From Parasphingopyxis marina (lineage in GTDB: Bacteria; Pseudomonadota; Alphaproteobacteria; Sphingomonadales; Sphingomonadaceae), in the NCBI RefSeq assembly GCF_014237875.1, contig NZ_JACJVJ010000003.1:124001-188000 (forward strand): a DNA stretch of 64,000 nucleotides, read 5' to 3'. The notes under the pieces are model-generated. The model was not told the DNA's origin and searched no databases. It saw only the letters and a list, made by a program, of their open reading frames with translations. Numbering within the stretch: the stretch's first letter is position 1; the number at the start of each line of letters is the position of its first letter. This document shows, piece after piece, positions 42,549 to 52,237 of the stretch. A program made the position numbers and the translations under genes.

Positions 42549-43130
42549 TCAGCCAACGGAATATCCGGCCGCTTCGAGCAGCGCGCGAGTCTCGTAGAGC
42601 GGCAGTCCGACCACGCCCGAATGGCTGCCCGCGAGGAAGCGGACCCAGGCTTCGGCCCTTCCCTGGATCGCATAGCCGCCCGCCTTGCCCTGCCATTCGC
42701 CGCTTTCGAGATAGGCCGCGATATCGGCTGCGTTCAGCCGCCTGAAGGTTACGATGGTCGTCGAGAGCCTGTGGCGCTCCGTGCCTTCGGCGTCGATCAC
42801 GGTCACGGCCGAATGGACGCGGTGGCGCCGGCCCGAGAGCAGGGCGAGGCAATGCCGGGCCTCCTCTTCGTTTTCAGCCTTGGGCAGGATGCGGCGACCC
42901 GCAGCGACCACGGTATCGGCGGCGAGGATCAGCGCGCCCGGGTGCCGAGGCGCGGCTGCAGCAGCCTTCTCGGCCGCCATGCGCGCTGCATAGACGCGCG
43001 GCAGTTCGCCGGCGCGGGGCGTCTCGTCGATGTCGGCGGGGTCTATCATGTCCGGCACGATGCCGATCCGGGCCAGCAAATCCTTGCGGCGCGGGCTGGA
43101 GGAGGCGAGAACGAAAGGCATCGGGCGCAT
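42549..43130 (-). CDS. maf: Maf-family nucleotide pyrophosphatase
   Basis: 193 residues. LASSSPRRKDLLARIG at the N-terminus is the Maf nucleotide-binding signature; LILAADTVVAAGRRILPKAENEEEARHCLALLSGRRHRVHS and KAGGYAIQGRAEAWV are the conserved central and late motifs. It hydrolyses non-canonical or modified nucleoside triphosphates and affects septum formation. Start at ATG 43130; an ATG three codons later is possible. Between infA (16 bases upstream) and rng. Confidence 0.95.
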   Translation of the reverse strand: MRPMPFVLASSSPRRKDLLARIGIVPDMIDPADIDETPRAGELPRVYAARMAAEKAAAAAPRHPGALILAADTVVAAGRRILPKAENEEEARHCLALLSGRRHRVHSAVTVIDAEGTERHRLSTTIVTFRRLNAADIAAYLESGEWQGKAGGYAIQGRAEAWVRFLAGSHSGVVGLPLYETRALLEAAGYSVG

Positions 43131-43146
43131 CGGCGCGCGCCCGTTC

Positions 43147-43365
43147 TTACTTGAAGCGATAGGTGATGCGACCCTTGGTCAGGTCATAGGGCGTCAGTTC
43201 GACGAGCACCTCGTCGCCGACAAGGACGCGAATGCGGTTCTTGCGCATCTTGCCGGCCGTATGGCCAAGTATTTCATGATCGTTTTCGAGCTTGACGCGG
43301 AACATGGCGTTGGGGAGCAGCTCCACAACCTGTCCGCGCATCTCGAGAAGTTCTTCTTTTGCCAT
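43147..43365 (-). CDS. infA: translation initiation factor IF-1
   Basis: 72 residues, the exact family length, starting [19 protein letters not shown] and with the S1/OB-fold core [26 protein letters not shown]. It binds the 30S A site during initiation. A longer frame exists upstream, but ATG 43365 is the universal start. First gene of the infA-maf-rng operon; the TonB receptor at 43597 is divergent. Confidence 0.97.
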   Translation of the reverse strand: MAKEELLEMRGQVVELLPNAMFRVKLENDHEILGHTAGKMRKNRIRVLVGDEVLVELTPYDLTKGRITYRFK

Positions 43366-43596
43366 AACCGTCCATATAGTGCCGAAAATTCGCGCCGCCA
43401 TAGCGGGAAGCGCGCAGAAAGGGAAGCTTTGCGGCATTTTCGCTCCAGCGACCCGAACTGCGACATTTTGCGACATTATTTTCCGCCCCGGGGACAATTG
43501 TAACACGCCTATGGTGTTGAAAGGCGGGGTCATTCACTACGGATTCACCGCCGCGCCGACACAATTCCGGCCGGTTCGAAAAGAAAGTCCCCTGCC

Positions 43597-46128
43597 ATGA
43601 AATCCAGCCGGTTCGATTTTGGGGGGAGGCTGCCGTTGACCGCGCTTGTCCTCGCGCTGGCCTGTGCACCCGGAACAGCGTTCGCGCAGATGACGGAAGC
43701 CCAGGCCTCCGTCGATCCGGTCGATGAGGATATCGGCGGCGATGGGCCAATCGTGGTAACCGGGGAACGGCTGCGCGGGCTCGTCACCGGCGATATCCCG
43801 CCCGAACTCGATCTCGGCGAGGAAGATATCGCCAGCTATGGCGCCTCCTCGATTGAGGACCTGCTCGACGCCATCGCCCCGCAAACCGGTTCGGCGCGCG
43901 GCCGCGGAAGTGGCGGGCGGCCGATCATCCTGCTCAACGGCCAGCGCATTTCCGGCTTTCGGGAGCTGCGCGACTTGCCGCCCGAGGCGATCGAGCGGGT
44001 CCAGGTCTTTCCCGAGGAACTGGCCGTCCGTTATGGCTATCGGCCCGATCAGCGCGTCGTGAACTTCATCCTCAAGGAAAATTTCGCCTCGCTCACCGGC
44101 GAAGTCGAACATGGCGAATCCACCCAGGGCGGCGTGGCAACCAGCGAGATCGAAGCGACCCTGACGCGGATCGGCAGCAATTCCCGGCTCAATGTCGATG
44201 TCGAATATGAACGCGGGGGAACGCTGCTCGAAAGCGAGCGCGGGATCGTCCAGCCGCAGGACGACGGCGTCGGGCTGGTCGACAATGGCGATTTCCGAAG
44301 CCTGATCGGCGAGAGCGACACGTTCGAGGTCAATGCGACCTATAACCGCCAGCTCGCCGAAACTCTGAGCGCGACCCTGAGCGCCGAATATACCCATGAA
44401 GACCGCGTTTCGCAGCTCGGCCTGCCGGGCGTCGGCCTGACGGTTCCCGGATCGAGCCCCTTTGCGCGGCAGGCGGGCGACGAGGCGATTTTCCGCTATC
44501 TTCCCGCAGCGGGCGGCACCCTCGAACGCTTTACCGGCACGCGCAACGCGGAGGCGGGCCTCACGCTCAATGGGCAGCTTGGCGATTATCGCTGGTCCTT
44601 TACGGGCAACTACAGCCGCGCCGAAAGCGAAACGCTGACCGAGCGGGCCTCGAGCCTCGATACGCTGCAACCGCGTATCTCCGCAGGCGATCCGGCGATC
44701 AATCCCTTTGCGGCGGATCTCGGCAACGGGCTCGGTTTTACGCGGGACCGGGCGCACAGCGTCAGCCAGAATGCGGACGCCAATTTCAACATCGCCGGCG
44801 CCGTCCTCGAGCTTCCCGCCGGGCCGCTGACCGCCAGTGCCACCACGGGCTTCGAGTGGCGGGCGATCGACAGCCGCGCGGAGAGCGGTGGTGTCGTCAC
44901 CCTGGGCGATCTCAGCCGCCAGCGGGGCTTCGGGCGGCTCAGCTTCGATATCCCGCTCACCAGCCGCCGGGAAGGCGTGCTCTCGGCGGTCGGCGATATC
45001 TCGGTGAACGCCAATATCGGCTATGCGGAGCTCAGCGATTTCGGCGGGCTCATCGAATATGGCTATGGCCTCAACTGGGAACCGATCGAGGGGCTGAGCT
45101 TTCTCGTCAGCGTGATCGGCGAAGAAGCCGCGCCCAGCGTGCAGCAGCTTGGCGATCCCGTGATCGTCACGCCCAATGTCAGCATGTTCGATTTCGCGAC
45201 CGGCACCAGCGTCCTTGTCGACCGGACGACCGGCGGCAATCCGGCGCTGCTCGCCGAAGATCGGCGCGATTTCAAGCTCGGCGTCAATTTCGCGCCGGGC
45301 AATTCGCGCGAACTGCGCTTCGTCGCCGAATATATTCGCAACCGAAGCGACAATGTCGCGTCCAGCTTTCCGTTGCTGACCCCGGAAATCGAGGCGGCGT
45401 TCCCCGAACGCGTCACCCGCGACGCGTTCGGCAATCTCGTCGCGATCGATGCACGGCCGGTGAACTTCGCCGAAGTGCGCGCCGAGCGCATCCGCTACGG
45501 CGTCAACCTGTCGGGCCGCATCGGCGGTGATGAACGGGACCAGCCGCGGAGCGAGGGTCGCGGAGAAGGCCGCGGCGAGGGACGGGGCGGGCAGCGCGGC
45601 GGCGCGCCCGATCCGCGCGCTTTCATGCGCGGCGGCCGGGGCGGCGGACGCTGGCAGCTTTCGGCCTATCATACATGGAGCCTCGACGAGACGGTGCTGA
45701 TCCGGCCCGGCATTCCCGAGCTCGACCTGCTCGACGGATCGGTGACGAGCGGTTCCAGCCCGCTGTCGCGCCATTCGGTGGAGCTGGAGGGCGGTGTGTT
45801 CCTCGACGGCATCGGCGCGCGCGTGTCGGCCGAATATAGCGGCGCCTCGCGGATCGACGGCAGCGGTCTGCCCGGCTCCACGGATCTGCGGTTCGGCGAT
45901 CTCTTCACGATGAATGCGCGGCTGTTCTTCAATTTCGACAGCCGGGAAAATATCGTCGCAGCGGTGCCGCTACTGCGCGGCAGCCGGCTGGCCTTGCGGA
46001 TCGACAATCTTTTCGGCGGCGTCCGGCGGGTAACCGACGACAATGGCGATGTGCCGCTCAGCTATCAGCCCGGTTATCTCGATCCACGCGGGCGGACGAT
46101 CGAACTCAGTTTCCGCAAGCGCTTCTGA
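43597..46128 (+). CDS. TonB-dependent receptor with Gly/Arg-rich insert
   Basis: 843 residues. Signal peptide MKSSRFDFGGRLPLTALVLA..FA, then a TonB-box-like PIVVTGER and the plug (SIEDLLDAIAPQTGS, RPIILLNGQRISGFREL, RVQVFPEELAVRYGYRPDQ), and a beta-barrel ending IELSFRKRF. Between residues about 649 and 687 an unusual stretch of RGEGRG/RGG-type repeats interrupts the barrel, probably an extracellular or periplasmic loop. No catabolic genes nearby; substrate unknown. The 231-base upstream gap is shared with divergent infA. Confidence 0.92.
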   Translation: MKSSRFDFGGRLPLTALVLALACAPGTAFAQMTEAQASVDPVDEDIGGDGPIVVTGERLRGLVTGDIPPELDLGEEDIASYGASSIEDLLDAIAPQTGSARGRGSGGRPIILLNGQRISGFRELRDLPPEAIERVQVFPEELAVRYGYRPDQRVVNFILKENFASLTGEVEHGESTQGGVATSEIEATLTRIGSNSRLNVDVEYERGGTLLESERGIVQPQDDGVGLVDNGDFRSLIGESDTFEVNATYNRQLAETLSATLSAEYTHEDRVSQLGLPGVGLTVPGSSPFARQAGDEAIFRYLPAAGGTLERFTGTRNAEAGLTLNGQLGDYRWSFTGNYSRAESETLTERASSLDTLQPRISAGDPAINPFAADLGNGLGFTRDRAHSVSQNADANFNIAGAVLELPAGPLTASATTGFEWRAIDSRAESGGVVTLGDLSRQRGFGRLSFDIPLTSRREGVLSAVGDISVNANIGYAELSDFGGLIEYGYGLNWEPIEGLSFLVSVIGEEAAPSVQQLGDPVIVTPNVSMFDFATGTSVLVDRTTGGNPALLAEDRRDFKLGVNFAPGNSRELRFVAEYIRNRSDNVASSFPLLTPEIEAAFPERVTRDAFGNLVAIDARPVNFAEVRAERIRYGVNLSGRIGGDERDQPRSEGRGEGRGEGRGGQRGGAPDPRAFMRGGRGGGRWQLSAYHTWSLDETVLIRPGIPELDLLDGSVTSGSSPLSRHSVELEGGVFLDGIGARVSAEYSGASRIDGSGLPGSTDLRFGDLFTMNARLFFNFDSRENIVAAVPLLRGSRLALRIDNLFGGVRRVTDDNGDVPLSYQPGYLDPRGRTIELSFRKRF

Positions 46129-46134
46129 GGCGCG

Positions 46135-47001
46135 TCAGGCGGCACCCTTCAATGTGCGCTGGACCTTGCTGATCGCGCGCCAGGCGAAGGATTTGGCGAG
46201 GTTCTGCTGGGGAAAGCGGCCGGGTGGCGACGGTTTCAATCCGATCGAACGCAGCGCCGCGTTCATCTCGCGCGCATACATTTCGCGATAGGCCCATTCG
46301 GATTGCCAGGTGATGGAGAGCGATAGGGCCGGACCCTCGGTGACCTGCACCCAGTGCGGGGCCTTTACCGGAACGTAGAGCGCCTTGCCTGAAGTCAGCG
46401 CGAAGGCCTCGCCCTTTTCGGCAAATTCCTCGCGCCAATCGAGGTTCCGGTGCCCGCCCTTGTGGAACGCTTCGTGGGCCGGGCCGGGAACCAGCTCCTC
46501 GTCGGCGGACGGGAACACCGTCATCGTCTTCGCGCCCTCGATCTGCAGCAGGATATTATGCTCCGGGTCCATGTGGAACGGCGTTACCGCGCCGGGCGAG
46601 GAGACGAAGATGAAGCCTTCGAGCTTCAGCATCTCGCCGGTGACGTCGCGGACCGCAGGCGCGACCTCTGCCAGGGTTTCGTGCAGGAATTCGCGATAGA
46701 CCGGGTTCTGCTCGATGAACTTCAGCACCATCCAGCTGCCGTTGGTGTCGATCGTCTCAAGCGTCTCGACGATGCCGAGGCCGTTTTCTGGGATGTCCGC
46801 AGGATCGATGCCGACCGGCAGGTCCGCCCGGTTATATTCGACATCAACCGGCCGCATCGACAGCGCCAGCTCGGTCAGCGCCGGGCGCGAGAGCAGGGGA
46901 TGGCCGCCCAGATCATGGTCGAGCAGAACAGGGCGTTCGGGATAGGTGGAACGAAGCGCCGCGAGCGCCGCGTCGGCGAAGACGGGAAGGGGGTCGGACA
47001 T
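46135..47001 (-). CDS. cupin-like/JmjC-domain protein
   Basis: 288 residues from ATG 47001. PGAVTPFHMDPEHNILLQIEGAK has the HxD iron pair of the cupin_8/JmjC fold, and APHWVQVTEGPALSLSI supplies the third His-bearing strand. An Fe(II)/2-oxoglutarate hydroxylase role is likely; the substrate is unknown. It begins five bases after the stop of the GNAT-like gene on the same strand and ends convergently with the TonB receptor six bases away. Confidence 0.85.
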   Translation of the reverse strand: MSDPLPVFADAALAALRSTYPERPVLLDHDLGGHPLLSRPALTELALSMRPVDVEYNRADLPVGIDPADIPENGLGIVETLETIDTNGSWMVLKFIEQNPVYREFLHETLAEVAPAVRDVTGEMLKLEGFIFVSSPGAVTPFHMDPEHNILLQIEGAKTMTVFPSADEELVPGPAHEAFHKGGHRNLDWREEFAEKGEAFALTSGKALYVPVKAPHWVQVTEGPALSLSITWQSEWAYREMYAREMNAALRSIGLKPSPPGRFPQQNLAKSFAWRAISKVQRTLKGAA

Positions 47002-47006
47002 CGGCT

Positions 47007-48233
47007 TCAGGCCTTCATCTGCTTCTGAATCTGGCGCACCTTCGCCGCGCGGTTTTCCGCGAAGCGCGCGAGGCGGAAAATCATGCCTCGCCGCCGTCCG
47101 CCAAGCGGCACGGTCACGCGCACGATATCGCGCCGCTCGCTCCACAGGCCGTCGATCATCGGATGATCTTCGGAGGCGCAGCTATCGACCCAGGCGATAT
47201 CGTCGCGGTCGAGAATGCGCAGATTATAGCGTTCGATCAGCACGCCGGGCGAGAAGCGGGCGAATTTCTCGTCAAAGGCGATCTTGAAGGAAAAGCCGCC
47301 GGGCGCGGAGAGGAAGTTGACGAGCATCGCGATCGGCTTGCCGTCGAGATCGAGCCGGTGAAAATCGAGAATCCCGCGGCCATGCGCGGCCGTGAGCGCC
47401 GTGCGGAAGAATTCGGCGATCGCCGGATCGCAGGCGATCGCGGATCCGGCATCGCCTTTCCAACCGCGGGCCTCCAATTCTAGGAATGCGTCGATCCAGG
47501 GCGCGACATCCGCGTCGCGGTGCAGGGTGGTAAAGCCGGCATCGCCGATCTCGCCGAGCCGCTTGACGAGCCGGTCGATTTCCTTGCGCTTTTTCTTGCG
47601 GACATTGGCTTCCCAATAGGTTTGGGGCGTGTGCTGGGTCTGGAGCATCGCCCGGCGTGTGCGGTGCACGATATCGCAGCGGCGATCGAGCGTTTCCGCC
47701 GCGTCTTCCAGCCCGCGCAGGGCGCGGCCATTGGCCGTGAGTCCGCTGACGTGGAAAAGGCCGCGCGCCCAGCGTTGCGTGTCCAGCGCCGGGAGCAGGG
47801 CCTTCCAGAATTCGGTTTCCATGCCGCGCCGGATTAGCGGCACGCCCAGAAAGGCATTGTGATGCAGCCAGTTCTGGACGCTCTTCACCGGCAGCCGGCC
47901 GTAGCGCGGCTTCACGGTGAGCGGCATCAGGCCGGCGAGAAGCCCTTCGGGAGACATAAGCGTCGCGACGCGAACGTCGCCCCGTTTGGCAAGCAGGGCG
48001 AGCGACGGTTCGAGGAACCAGCGTTCGGCAAAACAATTGGGCTCGGCGGCCTGGTCGGCAAGCACCGTCCATTGAGGGAGAATATCGGCCGGGAGATCTG
48101 CCGGGTCGAAGAAATAGCAGGCAAGCGTGCTGCCCTGGGTAATGGCGATCGGGCGCGTCGGCGCGCCCAATTGGGAACGGCGCGCGGCCAATGGCGTTTC
48201 TGTCGGCAGCGAGATCGCGTCACCCTGATACAT
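47007..48233 (-). CDS. GNAT/FemAB-like acetyltransferase (BioF2/CelD-type)
   Basis: 408 residues. The C-terminal half (YWEANVRKKKRKEIDRLVKRL, AWIDAF-type helix with LELEARGWKGDAGSAI, then IAMLVNFLSAPGGFSFKIAFDEKFARFSPGVLIERYN) is the GNAT_6 fold found in cellulose-related CelD/BcsL proteins. The N-terminus is a second GNAT-like lobe. No membrane segments. It forms an operon with the cupin/JmjC gene. Possible roles are acylation of an envelope polysaccharide or of a peptide; not determinable here. Confidence 0.82.
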   Translation of the reverse strand: MYQGDAISLPTETPLAARRSQLGAPTRPIAITQGSTLACYFFDPADLPADILPQWTVLADQAAEPNCFAERWFLEPSLALLAKRGDVRVATLMSPEGLLAGLMPLTVKPRYGRLPVKSVQNWLHHNAFLGVPLIRRGMETEFWKALLPALDTQRWARGLFHVSGLTANGRALRGLEDAAETLDRRCDIVHRTRRAMLQTQHTPQTYWEANVRKKKRKEIDRLVKRLGEIGDAGFTTLHRDADVAPWIDAFLELEARGWKGDAGSAIACDPAIAEFFRTALTAAHGRGILDFHRLDLDGKPIAMLVNFLSAPGGFSFKIAFDEKFARFSPGVLIERYNLRILDRDDIAWVDSCASEDHPMIDGLWSERRDIVRVTVPLGGRRRGMIFRLARFAENRAAKVRQIQKQMKA

Positions 48234-48378
48234 GCTCGGCCCCCCCAGACCTTCTTCCTAAAGTGGTCTAGCCAAGCGCCGTTAAATCTTTTTTGAGAAG
48301 TCCGGTTAGCGGAAAGGGTTAATCCGGAGCGCGATCGGCCCGGTCGTCACGGGATATCCGGCCGCCGAAAAAGAAAAA

Positions 48379-48404
48379 GCCCCGCCAGACGAATCCGGCA
48401 GGGC
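48379..48404 (-). terminator. weaker hairpin with minus-strand U-run
   Basis: GCCCCGCC pairs with GGCAGGGC (7 pairs, one mismatch, 10-base loop). The plus-strand run AAAAAGAAAAA before it becomes a U-run on the minus strand. It lies about 70 bases beyond the stronger hppA terminator and may be its backup. Confidence 0.5.
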
Positions 48405-48476
48405 CAAGGTTCAGGAAATCATTTGCTGTCATATTTTCTACACCGATGCAAGCCACGCATCCGGCGTTAAGAAAAA

Positions 48477-48504
48477 GGCACGTCCGGATCGCTCCGGACG
48501 TGCC
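48477..48504 (-). terminator. strong Rho-independent terminator of hppA
   Basis: GGCACGTCCGGA and TCCGGACGTGCC form 12 perfect pairs around a TCGC tetraloop, followed on the minus strand by TTTTTCTT. It sits 25 bases after the hppA stop. A TGATTTTCT on the other flank may make it weakly bidirectional. Confidence 0.9.
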
Positions 48505-48528
48505 TGATTTTCTGCGCTTTCGCGCCGC

Positions 48529-50646
48529 TTAGGCGGCGGCGAGAGCGGCGAGCAACAGCAACGCCACGATGTTCGTGATCTTGATCATCGGGTTCACCGC
48601 CGGACCGGCCGTATCCTTGTAGGGATCGCCGACCGTATCGCCGGTCACCGCGGCGTGATGGGCATCAGAGCCCTTGCCGCCGTGATTGCCGTCTTCGATA
48701 TATTTCTTGGCATTGTCCCAGGCACCGCCACCCGCCGTCATCGACAGGGCGACGAACAGGCCGGAAACGATCACGCCGAGCAGCAGCGCACCGAGCGCCG
48801 CGAAGCCATTGGCCTGACCCGCCACCAACGTGATCAGGAAATAGACCACGATCGGCGCGAGCACCGGCAGCAGGGAGGGGACGACCATTTCCTTGATCGC
48901 GGCCTTGGTGACGAGATCCACCGTGCGCGCATAATTGGGGCGCGAGGTGCCGTCCATGATGCCCTTGTCGGCGGCGAACTGCGCGCGGACGTCCTTGACG
49001 ACGTCGCCCGCGGCACGGCCCACGGCGGTCATGCCCATCGCTCCGAAGAGATAGGGCAGGAGCGCGCCGAGCAGCAGGCCGACGATGACATAGGGGTTTT
49101 CAAGGCTGAAGCTGACTTCGAGATTCGGATAGAATTCCGCAAGGTCGGCCGTATAGGCCGAGAACAGCACCAGCGCGGCAAGACCGGCCGAACCGATGGC
49201 ATAGCCCTTGGTCACCGCCTTGGTGGTGTTGCCCACGGCGTCCAGCGCATCGGTCTTTTCCCGGACGCTTTCGTCGAGGCCCGCCATTTCCGCGATGCCA
49301 CCCGCATTGTCCGTCACCGGGCCATAGGCATCGAGCGCGACGACCATGCCGGCGAGCGCCAGCATGGCGGTAGCCGCGAAGGCGATGCCGATCAGGCCGG
49401 CCAGCTGGAAGGCGGTAACGATGCCGATCACGATCACCAGCGTCGGCAGCGCCGTCGCTTCGAGGCTGACGGCAAGGCCCTGGATGACATTGGTGCCATG
49501 GCCGGTTTCGGACGCCTTGGCGATCGACCGCACCGGGCGATATTCGGTGCCCGTATAATATTCGGTGATCCAGATGATCAGGCCGGTAACCGCTAGGCCG
49601 ACCATCATCGACCAGAACAGGTCCATCCCGGTGAAGCCGGTCTCGGCGTCGCCAACAACGGCGTTCATGTCGCCGAGCGTATATTGGGTGGCGAAATAGA
49701 TGGCCGGGATCGAAAGGATCGCGGTCGTCAGGAAGCCCTTGTAGAGCGCGCCCATGATCGAGTTGCCCGAGCCCAGACGCACCATATAGGTGCCGATGAT
49801 CGAGGTCACGATGCACACGCCGCCGATGAAGAGCGGAAGGCTCAGCAGGCTGGTGAGAACGCCGCCGCTGACGGCTTCGCCCATCAGCAGGGCCAGCAGC
49901 ACCATCGTCGCGCCAACGGTCACGACATAGGTTTCGAACAGATCGGCGGCCATGCCCGCGCAATCGCCGACATTGTCGCCGACATTGTCGGCGATGGTTG
50001 CCGGGTTGCGGGGATCGTCCTCGGGAATACCGGCTTCGACCTTGCCTACGAGATCGGCGCCGACGTCAGCGGCCTTGGTAAAGATGCCGCCGCCGAGACG
50101 CGCGAAGATGGAGATCAGCGAAGCGCCGAAGGCAAGCGCGACGAGGGCGTCGATGACTTCGCGGCTATTGGCTTCGATGCCCATGCCGAAGACCAGCACG
50201 TAGAAGAAGACCGAGATGGCGAGCAGCGCGAGGCCGGCGACAAGCATGCCGGTAACGGCACCGGCCCGAAAGGCGACGGTGAGGCCGCTTTGCAGGCTTT
50301 CGCTGGCGGCCTGGGCAGTGCGGACATTGGCACGCACCGAAATGTTCATGCCGATATAACCGGCAACGCCCGAAAGGATCGCGCCGATCAGGAAGCCGAT
50401 CGCCGAGAGATAGCCGAGAAAGACGAAAACGAGGATCGCGACGACGACGCCGACCATGGCGATGGTGCGATACTGGCGGCCCAGATAGGCTTTCGCACCT
50501 TCCTGGATAGCGCCGGCGATTTCCTGCATTTTTTCGTTGCCGGCCGAGGCGTTGAGCACCTGGCGGCTGGTCACGATACCATAGATCACGGCGAGAAGAC
50601 CGCAGATGATGGCCGCGACAACGATTGTCATCGGTTCGATAGTCAT
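48529..50646 (-). CDS. hppA: membrane-bound H+-translocating pyrophosphatase, K+-independent
   Basis: 705 residues with about 16 membrane helices. The substrate/Mg site is [22 protein letters not shown] followed by [29 protein letters not shown] has Lys where K+-dependent enzymes have Ala, so it is the K+-insensitive type. It pumps protons by hydrolysing cytoplasmic pyrophosphate. Start ATG 50646. Downstream lies a strong terminator; upstream on the same strand is thiL with a hairpin between them, so hppA probably has its own promoter. Confidence 0.96.
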   Translation of the reverse strand: MTIEPMTIVVAAIICGLLAVIYGIVTSRQVLNASAGNEKMQEIAGAIQEGAKAYLGRQYRTIAMVGVVVAILVFVFLGYLSAIGFLIGAILSGVAGYIGMNISVRANVRTAQAASESLQSGLTVAFRAGAVTGMLVAGLALLAISVFFYVLVFGMGIEANSREVIDALVALAFGASLISIFARLGGGIFTKAADVGADLVGKVEAGIPEDDPRNPATIADNVGDNVGDCAGMAADLFETYVVTVGATMVLLALLMGEAVSGGVLTSLLSLPLFIGGVCIVTSIIGTYMVRLGSGNSIMGALYKGFLTTAILSIPAIYFATQYTLGDMNAVVGDAETGFTGMDLFWSMMVGLAVTGLIIWITEYYTGTEYRPVRSIAKASETGHGTNVIQGLAVSLEATALPTLVIVIGIVTAFQLAGLIGIAFAATAMLALAGMVVALDAYGPVTDNAGGIAEMAGLDESVREKTDALDAVGNTTKAVTKGYAIGSAGLAALVLFSAYTADLAEFYPNLEVSFSLENPYVIVGLLLGALLPYLFGAMGMTAVGRAAGDVVKDVRAQFAADKGIMDGTSRPNYARTVDLVTKAAIKEMVVPSLLPVLAPIVVYFLITLVAGQANGFAALGALLLGVIVSGLFVALSMTAGGGAWDNAKKYIEDGNHGGKGSDAHHAAVTGDTVGDPYKDTAGPAVNPMIKITNIVALLLLAALAAA

Positions 50647-50694
50647 TTTGGCTACACAGCCCCCTTGGCAGTTGGTTTTCCGCGGGACAAAAAC

Positions 50695-50712
50695 GCGCCC
50701 GGAATCGGGCGC
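50695..50712 (-). terminator. hairpin between thiL and hppA
   Basis: GCGCCCG and CGGGCGC (7 perfect pairs) close a GAAT tetraloop. The plus-strand ACAAAAAC before it gives a short U-run on the minus strand. Likely terminator for nusB-thiL transcripts, placed before hppA. Confidence 0.6.
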
Positions 50713-50776
50713 CGTGCGGAGTTGGGGGCGCTATAGAGCGAGAGTTGCGCCTAGTGCAAGCCGGATATGACCGCGC

Positions 50777-51718
50777 TTAGTGGGCCCAGCCCAGGCTCTG
50801 CGGCAGCGGCAACGGGCGCCCGCCTTCCTGGAACTTCAGCCCTTCGCCCTGCTCGACCAGGCCGATACATTGGATGCGGGCGTTCAGCTCTTCGGCGACG
50901 GTTTCGATCGCCCTTCTGGAGCGCCGCGGGGCAGTGAAGAGCAACTCGTAATCGTCGCCAGAGGTCGCCGCGGCGACGGAGGTTTCGCGGGAATCTCCCA
51001 TGAGGCCGACAAGCGCCTCGGAGAGCGGCACGTCGATTGATTCGACAATCGCCGCCACGCCGCTTGCCTCTGCCAGCCGCTTGGCGTCGATAAGCAGCCC
51101 GTCCGATATGTCCATCATCGCACTGACCATCGGCGCCAGCCGCTGGCCGAGTTCGAGCTGCGGCGTCGGGCGGCGATAGGCCTCGACCAGCTCCTGCGGC
51201 CCGGAAATCTCTCCGCGCGCGATCCGGAGGCCGGCCCCTGCGTCGCCGAGCGTGCCCGACACCCACAGATCGTCGCCCGGCGCGGCGCCCGAGCGGCCGG
51301 GCGAATTTTCCGCCTCGCCGAGTGCGGTCATGCCGAATTGACGCGCAGACCCGAGCGGCGCGCGCACGGTGTCGCCGCCGATCAGCGGGCATTGGAACCG
51401 GGCAAGCGCCACGCCGAAGCCTTCGGCGAAGCGCCGGTCCCATTCGGTATCGCCGGAAAGATTATAGGCCATCAGCGCGCCGCTCGGTTTTGCGCCTTCG
51501 GCGGCAAGATCGGAAAGGTTCACGGCGACGAGCTTCCAGCCAATATCCTCGGGCGGATCGGACGGCAGGAAATGGACGTTTTCGACGATCACGTCATGGG
51601 TGAGGATCAGGGTGCGCCCGCCTAGCGTGAGCGAGGCCGCGTCGTCGGTCAGCCCGCGCGCCGCGGGATGCGTCGCAAACACCTGCAAATGGCTGATAAA
51701 GGACGATTCGTCTGACAT
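50777..51718 (-). CDS. thiL: thiamine-monophosphate kinase
   Basis: 313 residues. LTHDVIVENVHFL, AVNLSDLAAEGAKP, CPLIGGDTVRAP and MDISDGLLIDAKRLAEASGV are the Mg/ATP and TMP-binding motifs of ThiL in order. It makes the cofactor TPP, also used by the large 2-oxoacid oxidoreductase at 11584. It follows nusB after 66 bases, a conserved arrangement in sphingomonads and other Alphaproteobacteria. Confidence 0.95.
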   Translation of the reverse strand: MSDESSFISHLQVFATHPAARGLTDDAASLTLGGRTLILTHDVIVENVHFLPSDPPEDIGWKLVAVNLSDLAAEGAKPSGALMAYNLSGDTEWDRRFAEGFGVALARFQCPLIGGDTVRAPLGSARQFGMTALGEAENSPGRSGAAPGDDLWVSGTLGDAGAGLRIARGEISGPQELVEAYRRPTPQLELGQRLAPMVSAMMDISDGLLIDAKRLAEASGVAAIVESIDVPLSEALVGLMGDSRETSVAAATSGDDYELLFTAPRRSRRAIETVAEELNARIQCIGLVEQGEGLKFQEGGRPLPLPQSLGWAH

Positions 51719-51784
51719 CGGTGCGCGGACGCTAGCAGAAAAAGGCGTCGAAGTTCTCTATAATTCCTTACCCGTAACGGTTCG

Positions 51785-52237
51785 TCACGCCGCGCCGCGC
51801 AGATCCTTTGCGATCGCATCGAGCAGGCCGTTGACGAAGCCCTTTTCGCGCTTGTCGTAAAAGGCATCGGCGACGTCGAGATATTCGCTGATGACGGTCG
51901 CGCGCGGCACATCGGCGCGCGCCAGCAATTCATAGGTGCCGGCGCGCAGGATCTGCTTTTGCGGGCGATCGAGCCGGGCCATCGTCCAGCCTTCGGCCAG
52001 CTTGGCGGATATCAGCCCGTCAATTTGCTCGCGCCGGTCGTTCACGCCTGCCACGATATCGTCGAAGAAATCGATCTCCGCTGGCGCGAACTCGACATCC
52101 TCGATCACCTCGCCGAGGCGGAAATCGTGAAACTCCTTCAGCAGCTTCGCCGTCGGTATCGCTTCCATGTCCTGCTGATAGAGCGCCTGCACGGCGGCCA
52201 GCCGCGCGGCGGAACGGGATTGCGAACGCTGGGTCAT
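51785..52237 (-). CDS. nusB: transcription antitermination factor NusB
   Basis: 150 residues, all-helical. RSAARLAAVQALYQQDM opens it, and IAKLAEGWTMARLDRPQKQILRAGTYELLARADVP-type helices with VISEYLDVADAFYDKREKGFVNGLLD complete the RNA/NusE-binding fold. It supports rRNA antitermination. Its ATG overlaps the DUF1993 stop in an ATGA junction, so it is translated from the hisG-hisD-DUF1993 transcript. Confidence 0.95.
   Translation of the reverse strand: MTQRSQSRSAARLAAVQALYQQDMEAIPTAKLLKEFHDFRLGEVIEDVEFAPAEIDFFDDIVAGVNDRREQIDGLISAKLAEGWTMARLDRPQKQILRAGTYELLARADVPRATVISEYLDVADAFYDKREKGFVNGLLDAIAKDLRGAA

Noticed and set aside
43537-45774. 745-codon minus-strand frame opposite the TonB receptor
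   Set aside because: The plus strand encodes a signal peptide, plug and barrel; the antisense frame is low-complexity.
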